Source of the DNA: an uncultured Chlorobiales bacterium
Lineage (GTDB): Bacteria; Bacteroidota; Chlorobiia; Chlorobiales; Thermochlorobacteraceae
Reading direction: 5' to 3'
Assembly: GCA_937959145.1 (NCBI GenBank)
Contig: CALGMC010000249.1
Span: 1-12,943 of the forward strand
DNA length: 12,943 bases
Shown one piece after another: positions 1-6,738 of this stretch. The number at the start of each line of letters is the position of its first letter. Within the stretch, counting starts at the first letter, position 1. Both the position numbers and the translations under genes were made by a program. Under the pieces are notes generated by a model. The model saw only the letters and a list, made by a program, of their open reading frames with translations, was not told where the DNA came from and made no database searches.

Positions 1-722
1 TCGTTGTAGGAATTGACATTTTGCCCCAAGAGCGTTACTTCTTTGAAGCCTTCATCGGCAAGCATTTTGATTTCGTCGAGAATGGTTTGGAACGGTCGGC
101 TTCGCTCTCTGCCGCGTGTGAATGGCACGACACAGAACGAGCACATATTGTCGCACCCACGCATAATTGAGAGAAACGCGCTCACGCCTTCGCGCCGCAC
201 AGGCGTAATGTCGGCGTAAGTTTCTTCAAGCGAAAGAAACACGTTCGCGGCTTTCTGCCCCGACTCCGCAAGTTCAATCAGTTGCGGAATCGAGCGATAT
301 GCGTCAGGTCCTGCGATTAGGTCGACGATTTTTTCTTGCTCAAAAAGCGACTGCTTCATGCGCTCCGCCATACAGCCCAAGACGCCAACGACAAGCTTCG
401 GATTCTTTCGCTTCAGCGATTTGAGCGACTGCAATCGGAAATGAATTTTTTGTTCGGCGTTATCTCGAATGGCGCACGTGTTCAGGAAAATCACATCGGC
501 ATCGGTTTCAGAATCAGTCGTGCTATATCCGTCATGTTTCAAAACAGCGGCGACGATTTCCGAATCGGCGAAGTTCATCTGACAGCCGTAACTCTCGATA
601 TAAACCTTTCCCTTTTTTGCTTCGCCGCTTCGCTTGGACTTGGCAACAAAGGTTTCTTCGCCTGTAGTTGCAATTTCCTTTGAGCCTTCAACGATGTTCA
701 GGGTTGGCAATTCTATTGACAT
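1..722 (-). CDS. miaB: MiaB, tRNA-2-methylthio-N6-dimethylallyladenosine synthase (5' part only)
   Basis: Radical-SAM methylthiotransferase that adds a methylthio group to i6A at position 37 of tRNAs, acting in the cytoplasm. The reading frame starts with ATG at 722 and runs off the left edge after 240 complete codons, so the end of the radical-SAM domain and the C-terminal TRAM domain lie outside. Visible are the N-terminal UPF0004 domain with SYGCQMNFADSE (Cys47), NTCAIRDNAEQK (Cys83) and GCMAER (Cys117), which hold the auxiliary cluster, and then RGCDNMCSFCVVPFTRGRERSR-type sequence with the CxxxCxxC radical-SAM triad (Cys190, Cys194, Cys197) and LLGQNVNSY. The GCQMN and GRERSR forms favour MiaB over RimO or MtaB. 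About 40 residues precede the first domain, slightly long but not unusual. No Shine-Dalgarno precedes the ATG. A sigma70-like promoter candidate lies about 47 bases upstream. Confidence 0.96.
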   Translation of the reverse strand, partial: MSIELPTLNIVEGSKEIATTGEETFVAKSKRSGEAKKGKVYIESYGCQMNFADSEIVAAVLKHDGYSTTDSETDADVIFLNTCAIRDNAEQKIHFRLQSLKSLKRKNPKLVVGVLGCMAERMKQSLFEQEKIVDLIAGPDAYRSIPQLIELAESGQKAANVFLSLEETYADITPVRREGVSAFLSIMRGCDNMCSFCVVPFTRGRERSRPFQTILDEIKMLADEGFKEVTLLGQNVNSYN

Positions 723-768
723 ATCTGCTTGCAGGTTGATTTTAAGCACGATTTGATTAAAGAGAGCG

Positions 769-797
769 AAAATACGCCAATCGCCTTACTGTATCAA
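769..797 (-). promoter_or_regulatory. Candidate sigma70-type promoter for miaB
   Basis: On the minus strand, TTGATA (792-797) and TATTTT (769-774) are separated by exactly 17 bases. This matches the sigma70 -35 box at 5 of 6 positions and the -10 box at 4 of 6. It would start transcription near 762 and give a leader of about 40 bases before the miaB ATG at 722. It lies in the 133-base gap between the recombinase and miaB, where a new transcription unit is plausible. It does not match the TAnnTTTG form reported for Bacteroidetes promoters, so the call is tentative. Nothing else is recognisable in the gap apart from a 4-bp hairpin at 813-824. Confidence 0.35.
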
Positions 798-855
798 AAG
801 TTTCATGGACGAGAGGCGCACCTCGATATTTTTATGGCTTGCTTCTTTGCAGGCA

Positions 856-1767
856 TCAAAGCATGAAGGGGTCTTGGGAAGTTGGCGTTTCGCCTGTATA
901 GATTTTGGTGGTTGAAATCAATCCGTGCCGCATTTTGCGTTTAACCTCCTCGATTGAAAGCCCATCGCGCTCAATCCAAAGTTTTGCCGCCGTATGTTGA
1001 AGGCTGTGCGGCGAGATGTTGTCGCGATGAATGCCCGCCGATTTCAACCAATGCTGAATGCGGTAATGGAGCGCGCGCGTCGTGAGGCGCGTATTTTGCA
1101 CGCGGCGACTGTTGGTCAAAAAGAGCGGCGACGTGGGTATCACGATTTTGCGTCGCTCTAAATACGCTTCGATTTCTCGTCCTAACTCAAACGGCACTTC
1201 TACGGTCTCGTCTTTCGTCTTCTTGCCTTTGGCTTGCACGAAGAGCACATAGTGCGTCGAGAACTTTTTCAAATCCTCAACATTGGCTTTGACGATTTCA
1301 TGCACACGCACGGCAGAGTCGAGCATGAGGCGAATGATGAGATAGTCGCGATGGTCTTGCGGTTTCTCTGTTGGAATAATCGAGAGCAATTTTTGCACTT
1401 CCGCTTCGGTGAGCGCGCCAACCGTGTGGCTCGTCGGACGGCGATTGCCTTTGACTTTCTTTGCAGGATTTTCGCTTAACAAGCCTTGCGCCACAAAGTA
1501 ATCGAGCAAGCGTCGGAGCGCGGTGAGGTAGGTTGAAACCGAGACTTGAGAGAGTTTTTTTTCTTCCATCAAATACTTCTTGTATTGCTCAATGTCTTCG
1601 GTGCGGAATTGAAACCAGTCTCTTGCCCGCGCATAATACTGCTCAAAGGTGCGCAAGGCGCGTTGGTAGGTGCCTTTGGTTTCGTCGCCTCTTTCTTTGA
1701 GATAGTCGGCGCAGAACGCTTCGATTTCTTCACTGAGGCGCGCGAGCGATAAACGCAGTGCTTTCAT
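856..1767 (-). CDS. Xer-type tyrosine recombinase with a substituted catalytic arginine
   Basis: Member of the phage-integrase/XerC-XerD family (303 aa, the usual Xer length). Residues about 8-100 form the SAM-like core-binding domain and about 118-295 the catalytic domain. Catalytic residues in order: Arg154 (in LDSAVRVHEIV), a lysine at about 180 (in QAKGKK), His254 (PHSLQHTAAKLW), His281 (MRHG) and the nucleophile Tyr290 (STTKIYTG). The HxxR motif reads H-S-L-Q, so the second catalytic arginine is Gln257 (CAA at 997-999, one base from CGA). ATG at 1767 is preferred; a TTG at 1806 in frame would add 13 residues encoded inside the palindrome that ends acpS. No cargo, attachment site or integron-like array is nearby, so a chromosomal Xer (dif resolution) or a degraded relative fits better than a mobile-element integrase. 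The family is certain; activity and exact orthology are not. Confidence 0.9.
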   Translation of the reverse strand: MKALRLSLARLSEEIEAFCADYLKERGDETKGTYQRALRTFEQYYARARDWFQFRTEDIEQYKKYLMEEKKLSQVSVSTYLTALRRLLDYFVAQGLLSENPAKKVKGNRRPTSHTVGALTEAEVQKLLSIIPTEKPQDHRDYLIIRLMLDSAVRVHEIVKANVEDLKKFSTHYVLFVQAKGKKTKDETVEVPFELGREIEAYLERRKIVIPTSPLFLTNSRRVQNTRLTTRALHYRIQHWLKSAGIHRDNISPHSLQHTAAKLWIERDGLSIEEVKRKMRHGLISTTKIYTGETPTSQDPFML

Positions 1768-1787
1768 CGTGATTTCAGATTGTGATA

Positions 1788-1821
1788 AAACCTGTAAGGT
1801 CTTCAAAGACCTTATAGGTTT
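1788..1821. repeat. 34-base palindromic repeat overlapping the acpS stop, possible terminator
   Basis: Two 16-base arms, AAACCTGTAAGGTCTT (1788-1803) and AAGACCTTATAGGTTT (1806-1821), pair completely around a 2-base centre with one G-T wobble. On the minus strand the hairpin is followed by TTTTATC, so it could end transcription after acpS. Its form resembles short palindromic AACCT...AGGTT elements that I recall as scattered in intergenic regions of Bacteroidota/Chlorobiota genomes, but only one copy is in this window, so its repeat status is not shown here. It overlaps the acpS stop codon at 1812-1814. Confidence 0.7.
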
Positions 1822-2198
1822 GATAGGTTTGAAATAGGCGCAATCACCACCATCGCCACCGCATATTCGTGCGTGTGCGAAAGCGAGAGCGCGATTTGTT
1901 CAGGCTTAATGCCTTCAATTTCGCGATTGAGTTTTAAGAACGGCTTGCCGCTCGATTCGCGTTCTACTTCAACATCGTGCCAATGCACTTTGGCAGAAAT
2001 CCCCGTCCCAACCGCCTTCGCAAAGGCTTCCTTCGCGGCAAATCGAACTGCAATGCTTTCGTAAGGATTACTCTTTTGGAAACAATAGCGCACTTCGGCG
2101 TCGGTGAGAATGCGTCGGAAAAAATGCTCGCCGTATCGCTCGCACGATTCTTTAATGCGGACAATTTCAATTAAATCGATTCCAATGGAGAGCGGCAT
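1812..2198 (-). CDS. acpS: Holo-[acyl-carrier-protein] synthase AcpS
   Basis: Transfers the 4'-phosphopantetheine arm of CoA to a serine of apo-ACP, activating it for fatty acid synthesis. At 128 aa it is normal length. The signatures are GIDLIEIVRI at the N-terminus with Mg-binding Asp8, RFAAKEAFAKAVGTGI with Mg-binding Glu57, W73 followed by DVEV, the SGKPFLKL strand, and SLSHTHEYAVAMV near the C-terminus. It starts at ATG 2198, only 3 bases after the plsC stop, so the two lipid genes are almost certainly co-transcribed. The last residues (SNLSNL) are encoded by a 9-base tandem duplication and by the arm of the palindromic repeat at 1788-1821, and lie outside the conserved fold. No Shine-Dalgarno is seen, consistent with translational coupling to plsC. 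Confidence 0.95.
   Translation of the reverse strand: MPLSIGIDLIEIVRIKESCERYGEHFFRRILTDAEVRYCFQKSNPYESIAVRFAAKEAFAKAVGTGISAKVHWHDVEVERESSGKPFLKLNREIEGIKPEQIALSLSHTHEYAVAMVVIAPISNLSNL
1814..1831. repeat. Two tandem copies of a 9-base unit at the acpS 3' end
   Basis: ATAGGTTTG occurs twice in direct succession (1814-1822, 1823-1831). The first copy is the outer end of the palindrome arm. On the coding strand the duplication encodes the repeated tail S-N-L-S-N-L of AcpS, which suggests slippage or duplication at the edge of an inserted palindrome. Confidence 0.65.
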
Positions 2199-2201
2199 AG
2201 T

Positions 2202-2921
2202 TCAATGGGTTTGTGCGTGATAGCGGTTGTAGTTGTTCAAGATAACTTGATGCGTTTCGGCTAACAGTTGCTCGTCGGTTTTTCCTTCGGGCGAAATGGG
2301 CTTATCAATGACGAGCGTAATCGTGCCGCCGTTGATTTTCAGAGTGTCGCGCGGCATGATGTTGTAACTACCAAGAATGGTAACAGGCAGAATCGGCTTT
2401 TTAGCCTTCACTGCAATCGTGAATGCGCCGCGTTTGAAGGGTTGAATCGAGCCATCAGGCGAGCGCGTGCCGTCGGCAAAAATGTAGGCAGATTTTCCCT
2501 CGTCCAGTTTCTGTTTGGCTTCGAGCAGACTTTGCAAGGCTTCGCGATTGCCGCCACGACGAATGAAAATGAAATCGCCACGCCGCACTGCCCAGCCCCA
2601 CAGTGGCACTTTAGCAAGTTCAATCTTCGCCATAATCCGCAAATTGCTTTTCACGCCTGCCAGCACGGCGAGAATATCATACATGCTCGCATGATTGCTC
2701 ACAATCACCAACGAAGCGTTGGGGTCGTAATGTTCTTCGCCGATGATGCGCAGTTTGACGCCTGAAAGCCATAGCCCTATCCATCCCCATATCCCACCGA
2801 GTTTGCGAAACGTGTTGCCTGTGTTATCAAAGAGCGTTACAACCAATGCCATCAGCGACATGATGATTGTGATAAGCACGAAAATAGGCACAAAGAAAAG
2901 CGTGCGCAGTGAAATTTTCAT
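2202..2921 (-). CDS. plsC: 1-acyl-sn-glycerol-3-phosphate acyltransferase (PlsC family)
   Basis: Predicted membrane enzyme that acylates lysophosphatidate to phosphatidate in phospholipid synthesis (239 aa, typical). A hydrophobic segment at residues 8-30 would anchor it in the inner membrane. Acyltransferase motif I is NHASMYD with the HX4D pair His77/Asp82; motif II is around GDFIFIRRGG (115-124); motif III is FADGTRS (148-154) where FPEGTRS is usual, so the conserved Glu is Asp150 and the Pro is Ala149; motif IV is ILPVTI (177-182). The Glu-to-Asp change is conservative, and the other motifs are intact, so an active enzyme is likely. acpS follows after 3 bases. An 88-base gap separates it from the upstream esterase gene. 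It starts at ATG 2921 with no Shine-Dalgarno. Confidence 0.92.
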   Translation of the reverse strand: MKISLRTLFFVPIFVLITIIMSLMALVVTLFDNTGNTFRKLGGIWGWIGLWLSGVKLRIIGEEHYDPNASLVIVSNHASMYDILAVLAGVKSNLRIMAKIELAKVPLWGWAVRRGDFIFIRRGGNREALQSLLEAKQKLDEGKSAYIFADGTRSPDGSIQPFKRGAFTIAVKAKKPILPVTILGSYNIMPRDTLKINGGTITLVIDKPISPEGKTDEQLLAETHQVILNNYNRYHAQTH

Positions 2922-3009
2922 GGCGTTAATTGATACGATTCAAAACCGATGAGAAGAGCAACAAATTACAAAATGCAACGGCTTTATATGAAAATTCAGC
3001 AAGCCTGCT
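2922..3009 (-). other. 88-base A+T-rich gap upstream of plsC
   Basis: This is the second-longest non-coding stretch in the window. It lies between the stop of the esterase-like gene (3010-3012) and the plsC start. It is A+T-rich and is the likeliest place for a plsC-acpS promoter, but I find no convincing -35/-10 pair with correct spacing. A TAATTTG on the minus strand is one base short of the Bacteroidetes TAnnTTTG box. The only hairpin has a 4-bp stem, too weak to call a terminator. Confidence 0.3.
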
Positions 3010-4701
3010 TCAAGGCGATTGCGTTGCTTTGACTTGCGCACTGTGAAAGAGAAGTGCGTCAGAAAAATGCTTTGTCCAAAATTCAAAGGTGTTTCCGCCG
3101 TCGTATTCGGCGACCGTGAATCGATTGGTTTTGGCTTTGAGGGCTTGAATGACGCTTTCGGTTGCAGGACGAAAATAGTCGTCTCTGCCCACGGTGAGGT
3201 GAAAGGTGAACGGCGCGAGCCTATCTTTGGGCATCTTTTCAAGCATCGTCGTGATGTTATACTCTTGCCAAAAGGTTGGGTCGCCGCCGTCAAGTCGGGG
3301 CTCGTTGTATCGGCGATTGAAGGTTGGCATCGTTGCGCTGATGGAGGAAAACAGTTTGCGTCCCTCTTCGGATTTGAGCGCGAGGAAAAATGCGGCACTG
3401 CCTCCGCTCGAAACGCCTGTAATGCCGCGCGCCTTCGCGTCGCCAATCGCCCGATAATCTTCTTCAACAGATTCAATCAACTCTTTGAGAAAAAAATCTT
3501 CATAGCGCAGTTTGCCATCTTTGGAATTGACATATTGGGAACCGCGCTCTTCGGGGAGAACCACAATCATTTCCTCCATCTTTCCTGAAAGAATCATCGA
3601 GTCTAATTGCTCAGAGAGTTTGATTTCGCGCCAAAGTTCGGCACTTGCGCCGTGCGGCGAGAGCACGTAAAGGCTTGGATATTTCTTCCCTGACTTACGC
3701 ATAAACGACGGCGGCAAATAGACCAACACTTTGACCTCGCCGTTCATAAACGCTGAGCGAATTGCAATTTCAAAGAAGCGTGTTTGATTGCCGATTTCCT
3801 TCCACTCGCCTTTGACTTTGGCGAAGTGTCGCTCGTCGTAAGTTGTAATGAAGTGTTCGCCGTTTTTGTAAAGATGCGTTTCATAGTCAGCGACGTAGCG
3901 ATTCGGCGCGCGTTCATAGACGACAAAGTCGCGATACATGGCACTCGCGCCTTGCACTTTCGGCAAAATGCTTTGCAAGAATAGGAGTTGTTCGCGATAC
4001 GCTGTGCCGTTGTTGAAATAGGCTTCGGAGAGAAAGAGCGTGTAGATGTCTAACCTGCCTTCAAAGAGCGCGTTATCCATTGCGCGCACAACCTTTTGCA
4101 ATTCATCGCTCACCGATTTTGGCGCAACCTTCGAGGGTTTTTCCAACAACTTTGCTAACGCAACCTTGCTGTAAATCCCAAGTCTTGTTTTGTTCTTTCC
4201 GAAGCCTTCATAAATGCCGCCGTTTGATTCGCGAGAGAAAACACGCACCGCAATCGTGTTTTTCTTACCGTATTGAATGAGCGAATCAGGAATGATGTAA
4301 AGACGCGGCTCGAGGTCTTTGCCTGCCGTTACTTCGCCTGTGCGCCCAATCAAGACGCCATTGAAGTAGGTTTCATCGACGGAAGCAATTTTTCCAAGCG
4401 CGAGCGTTAAGGTTCTTCCGCTTGCCGAAGACGGAATCACAACGGACTTACGATAAACGCCGAAGCCTGTAAAGCCCTCAAATCCTTTTTGTTTATCCCA
4501 CGCTTCAGGCACATTCACGGTTTGCCAATTTGAATCGTCGTAATCGCGCCAAAGCATCTCTTGCGATGTGGCTTGTTCGCCTGTAAGCAGTTTCCATTTG
4601 CCTGTGAGCGAAAGTTCAATCTCGCGCGGTTGCGCCGATAACAGTTGAGCGAAAAGAAGTTGTGCAAGGAAAAGGAACAGAACGATGAGTTTACTTCGCA
4701 T
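3010..4701 (-). CDS. Secreted three-domain protein: jelly-roll, NTF2-like and esterase (Fes/EstD-type) domains
   Basis: 563 aa. Residues 1-24 look like a signal peptide (MRSK, then a long hydrophobic run, cleavage near LLSAQ). Residues about 30-185 resemble the beta-galactosidase N-terminal jelly-roll (SLTGKWKLL, DYDDSNWQTVNVPEAW, GFGVYRKSVVIP, YFNGVLIGRTG). Residues about 198-312 look like an NTF2/SnoaL-type fold ending KVKGEWKEIGNQ. Residues about 318-555 match the putative esterase family (VLVYLPPSF, YPSLYVLSPHG, ITGVSSGGSAA with nucleophile Ser431, VGRDDYF with an acid Asp at 507 or 508). The family usually has G-H before a W in the last motif; here it is DGGNTFEFW, Asn537, with His545 four residues after Trp542. 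Substrate unknown; an extracellular or periplasmic acyl or carbohydrate ester is a guess. It overlaps the end of yihY by 11 bases, indicating co-transcription. Confidence 0.8.
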   Translation of the reverse strand: MRSKLIVLFLFLAQLLFAQLLSAQPREIELSLTGKWKLLTGEQATSQEMLWRDYDDSNWQTVNVPEAWDKQKGFEGFTGFGVYRKSVVIPSSASGRTLTLALGKIASVDETYFNGVLIGRTGEVTAGKDLEPRLYIIPDSLIQYGKKNTIAVRVFSRESNGGIYEGFGKNKTRLGIYSKVALAKLLEKPSKVAPKSVSDELQKVVRAMDNALFEGRLDIYTLFLSEAYFNNGTAYREQLLFLQSILPKVQGASAMYRDFVVYERAPNRYVADYETHLYKNGEHFITTYDERHFAKVKGEWKEIGNQTRFFEIAIRSAFMNGEVKVLVYLPPSFMRKSGKKYPSLYVLSPHGASAELWREIKLSEQLDSMILSGKMEEMIVVLPEERGSQYVNSKDGKLRYEDFFLKELIESVEEDYRAIGDAKARGITGVSSGGSAAFFLALKSEEGRKLFSSISATMPTFNRRYNEPRLDGGDPTFWQEYNITTMLEKMPKDRLAPFTFHLTVGRDDYFRPATESVIQALKAKTNRFTVAEYDGGNTFEFWTKHFSDALLFHSAQVKATQSP

Positions 4702-5575
4702 TCGGCAAGGGTTCAGATTTTTTTGAAGCGATTTTTGCAGGGGATTCTTTTTGAGCCAATGTGTAACGACCTTTGTAGAGAAACCAATTTAATTCCGCGC
4801 CCAAAAGAAAGATGAGCGAGTTCGTCCACATCCACAGAAGCATCGCAATGAGTTTCGCCAGCACATCGTATGCGCGTGTAAACTGCGCGTTCTTGATAAA
4901 ATCGCCGAACCAAATCGTGAGCAAAATCCAAAGAAACGCCATCAGCATGGCACCGGGCAAAAGGTGCTCCAACTTGTGCCGAATCCGCAAAGAATACTTA
5001 TAGACGATGAGCGTCGCCACAACAATCACAACAAAGGCAATCGGAAGTCGCGCATATTGCATGAAGTTTTTCAGCCACTTCATTTTGTATTTGTAGTAAA
5101 GCACTTGCTCGAGCTCTACGCCGAAGAGCAGCAAACTAAAAACCACCGTCAGCGCAACGCTCACAAGCAAAACAAGTTCAATGGCAATTTGCTGACGCTT
5201 CAAAAAGCCATAGTTCGCCCTTATGCCGTAAATGCGTTCCATTGCTTTCATGATGGTCGTGAAAATTCCGGCGGAAGAAAAAAGTGTGATGAAAATGCTG
5301 AGCGTGAAAATTCCGCCTTGACGCTCGGAGACGATTTTTTCAAGCGTCTTATCAATCGGATTGTAGATTTCTTTCGGAAGAATCTGCCCAATTAAATCTG
5401 ACAGCGTCGAGATGGCTTCAGGCGATTGAATGAGCGAAAGGAAACTGACGAAGAGAATCAGTGCAGGAAACAGCGAGAGCGTTACGGAATACGCCATTTC
5501 CGATGCAAGTCCGACGCAATCATCGTCGTCGAAAATTTTTTTCAAAAAGGTTTTCGTCGTCTCAACCCACTTCAT
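4691..5575 (-). CDS. YihY/BrkB family inner-membrane protein
   Basis: 294 aa integral membrane protein of the YihY/BrkB family (older databases often call it ribonuclease BN, a misannotation). About six membrane segments are visible: residues about 31-49, 88-108, 130-153, 176-194, 203-225 and 238-263. Family hallmarks are LASEMAYSVTLSLFPALI near the N-terminus and the C-terminal LLPGAMLMAFLWILLTIWFG, then AYDVLAKLIAMLLWMWTNSLIFLLGAELN. A short charged, lysine-rich tail follows. Function is not established for the family; transport or envelope roles are proposed. ATG at 5575 is chosen; a GTG at 5581 immediately after the menG stop would add two residues and is equally coupled to menG. It overlaps the next gene by 11 bases. 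Confidence 0.92.
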   Translation of the reverse strand: MKWVETTKTFLKKIFDDDDCVGLASEMAYSVTLSLFPALILFVSFLSLIQSPEAISTLSDLIGQILPKEIYNPIDKTLEKIVSERQGGIFTLSIFITLFSSAGIFTTIMKAMERIYGIRANYGFLKRQQIAIELVLLVSVALTVVFSLLLFGVELEQVLYYKYKMKWLKNFMQYARLPIAFVVIVVATLIVYKYSLRIRHKLEHLLPGAMLMAFLWILLTIWFGDFIKNAQFTRAYDVLAKLIAMLLWMWTNSLIFLLGAELNWFLYKGRYTLAQKESPAKIASKKSEPLPNAK

Positions 5576-5581
5576 GCGCAC

Positions 5582-6307
5582 TTATTTTTTGGCGATGTAA
5601 AGAATTGCCGTTTCAAACGTCATGGTGTAGTAGCGTGCTTCGCGAAAGCTTGCGCGTTTGAGGTAAGTCAAAAAGTCTTCGCCTTGTGGAAATGCGGCGA
5701 CCGAGCGAGGCAAGTAGTCATAAGCAAAATCGGACTTCGTAAAAAGCGACGCCATTTTCGGAAGCACGTTTTTGAAATACCATTGATAAAAGTTTTTAAC
5801 CACGCCATTGCGCGGAATCATCGGCTCTAAAATTGCCGCCACGCCGCTCGGCTTCAGAACACGATAAAACTCGTTCAAGCCTTGCTGTAAATCTTCAAAG
5901 TTTCTCGCGCCGAAGCCCGCCGTAACGGCATCGAAGGTTTCATTTGGAAATTTGAGCGATTCGGCTTCGCCAAGTTCAAAGCGAATGTTTGACTTTTTAA
6001 GTCGGGCGCGTTTGAGCATTTCGTCGGAAAGGTCAATGCCGATAATCTCTGAGTTTGGAATTTTGGAGAGCATCACGGCAAGGTCGCCTGTGCCTGTGGC
6101 AACGTCTAAAATTTTCGGCGCGTCGTGCGAGGGCAACTTGGCTTTCACTTTGCGCACCGTTTGCCAACGCCAATAAATATCGGTGCCGCCGCTAAGGAAA
6201 TGATTGAGAAAATCGTAGGTCGGTGCAATTTCATCGAACATCGCACGAATTTTCTTCTGCGACTTTTCTTGCACGAGCGCGTCGGCTTTTGATGGTGTTG
6301 GGTTCAT
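5582..6307 (-). CDS. menG: Demethylmenaquinone methyltransferase MenG/UbiE
   Basis: SAM-dependent C-methyltransferase for the last step of menaquinone synthesis (demethylmenaquinone to menaquinone), cytoplasmic or membrane-associated. 241 aa, normal. The UbiE signature is seen as APTYDFLNHFLSGGTDIYWRW (residues 28-48), the SAM-binding motif LDVATGTGDLA (67-77) with IGIDLSDEML (89-98), AGFGARNFEDL (130-140; usually GLRN), RVLKPSG (149-155) and the late segment YDYLPRSVAAFPQGEDF. In this lineage the substrate is more probably menaquinone than ubiquinone, which is inference. A GGAG Shine-Dalgarno sits 5 bases upstream, the only clear one in the window. yihY begins directly at its stop codon. The GARN change is in a variable position and is not alarming. 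Confidence 0.95.
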   Translation of the reverse strand: MNPTPSKADALVQEKSQKKIRAMFDEIAPTYDFLNHFLSGGTDIYWRWQTVRKVKAKLPSHDAPKILDVATGTGDLAVMLSKIPNSEIIGIDLSDEMLKRARLKKSNIRFELGEAESLKFPNETFDAVTAGFGARNFEDLQQGLNEFYRVLKPSGVAAILEPMIPRNGVVKNFYQWYFKNVLPKMASLFTKSDFAYDYLPRSVAAFPQGEDFLTYLKRASFREARYYTMTFETAILYIAKK

Positions 6308-6312
6308 ATTTG

Positions 6313-6316
6313 CTCC
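6313..6316 (-). promoter_or_regulatory. Shine-Dalgarno for menG
   Basis: GGAG on the minus strand with a 5-base spacer (CAAAT) before the menG ATG at 6307. None of the other starts in the window has a comparable match, so menG, which follows a 26-base gap rather than an overlap, seems to recruit ribosomes independently. Confidence 0.6.
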
Positions 6317-6333
6317 ATTGAATCTTTGGTTCG

Positions 6334-6738
6334 CTATCCGTTTTTCCGATAGGCTTCTTCGGCATCGAAGACAAGTTTATCGACAATCTGAAATGAGCCA
6401 TCGTCTTCGACTTTTCGGAAGAAACATGATTCGTAGCCCGTGTGGCACGCGCCCCCCTTTTGCGTGATTTTGAAGACGAGCGCGTCGCCATCGCAATCAA
6501 TCAAGACTTCTTTAACATCTTGCGTGTTGCCCGACGTTGCGCCTTTGCGCCAAAGTTCTTTTCGGCTTCGACTCCAATAACACATCTTGCGCTCTTTGAG
6601 CGTGATTTCCAAACTTTCACGGTTCATATAAGCGAGCATCAAAATTTTTCCTGTTTCGGCATCTTGCGCTATGGCAGGCACAAGTCCGTCTTTGTCATAC
6701 TTGACGGCGTCGAGCAACGATTGGATTCCAGTTGTCAT
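6334..6738 (-). CDS. hisI: Phosphoribosyl-AMP cyclohydrolase HisI
   Basis: Third step of histidine biosynthesis: hydrolytic opening of the adenine ring of phosphoribosyl-AMP, in the cytoplasm. 134 aa, the stand-alone form without a fused HisE pyrophosphohydrolase. Motifs are ILMLAYMNRESL (32-43), YWSRSRKELWRKGATSGNTQ (54-73), and the Mg/Zn site DCDGDALVFK (81-90, with Asp81, Cys82, Asp83, Asp85) and GGACHTGYESCFFR (95-108, with Cys98, His99 and Cys105). All metal ligands are present. Its ATG overlaps the stop of the upstream UshA-like gene in an ATGA arrangement, so it is probably translated by re-initiation. No other his genes are in the window, so hisI sits outside any his operon. Confidence 0.97.
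   Translation of the reverse strand: MTTGIQSLLDAVKYDKDGLVPAIAQDAETGKILMLAYMNRESLEITLKERKMCYWSRSRKELWRKGATSGNTQDVKEVLIDCDGDALVFKITQKGGACHTGYESCFFRKVEDDGSFQIVDKLVFDAEEAYRKNG

Noticed and set aside
813..824. Hairpin GAGG-CGCA-CCTC followed by a T-rich run on the plus strand
   Set aside because: The stem is 4 bp and the T-run is on the plus strand, where there is no gene; it is not oriented to end recombinase transcription.
856..1767. Integrase of a genomic island
   Set aside because: No tRNA, attachment-site repeat or cargo gene lies next to it, and flanking genes are housekeeping genes.
1768..1806. Extension of the recombinase to the TTG at 1806
   Set aside because: The added 13 residues are encoded by the palindrome arm and spacer, and ATG 1767 gives a normal Xer N-terminus.
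2940..3476. 178-residue open frame on the minus strand
   Set aside because: It lies in another frame within the esterase-like gene and has no domain features; the esterase frame is long, with recognisable motifs.
3019..3588. 189-residue open frame on the plus strand
   Set aside because: Antisense shadow of the esterase-like gene, with no motif, and no other plus-strand gene exists in the window.
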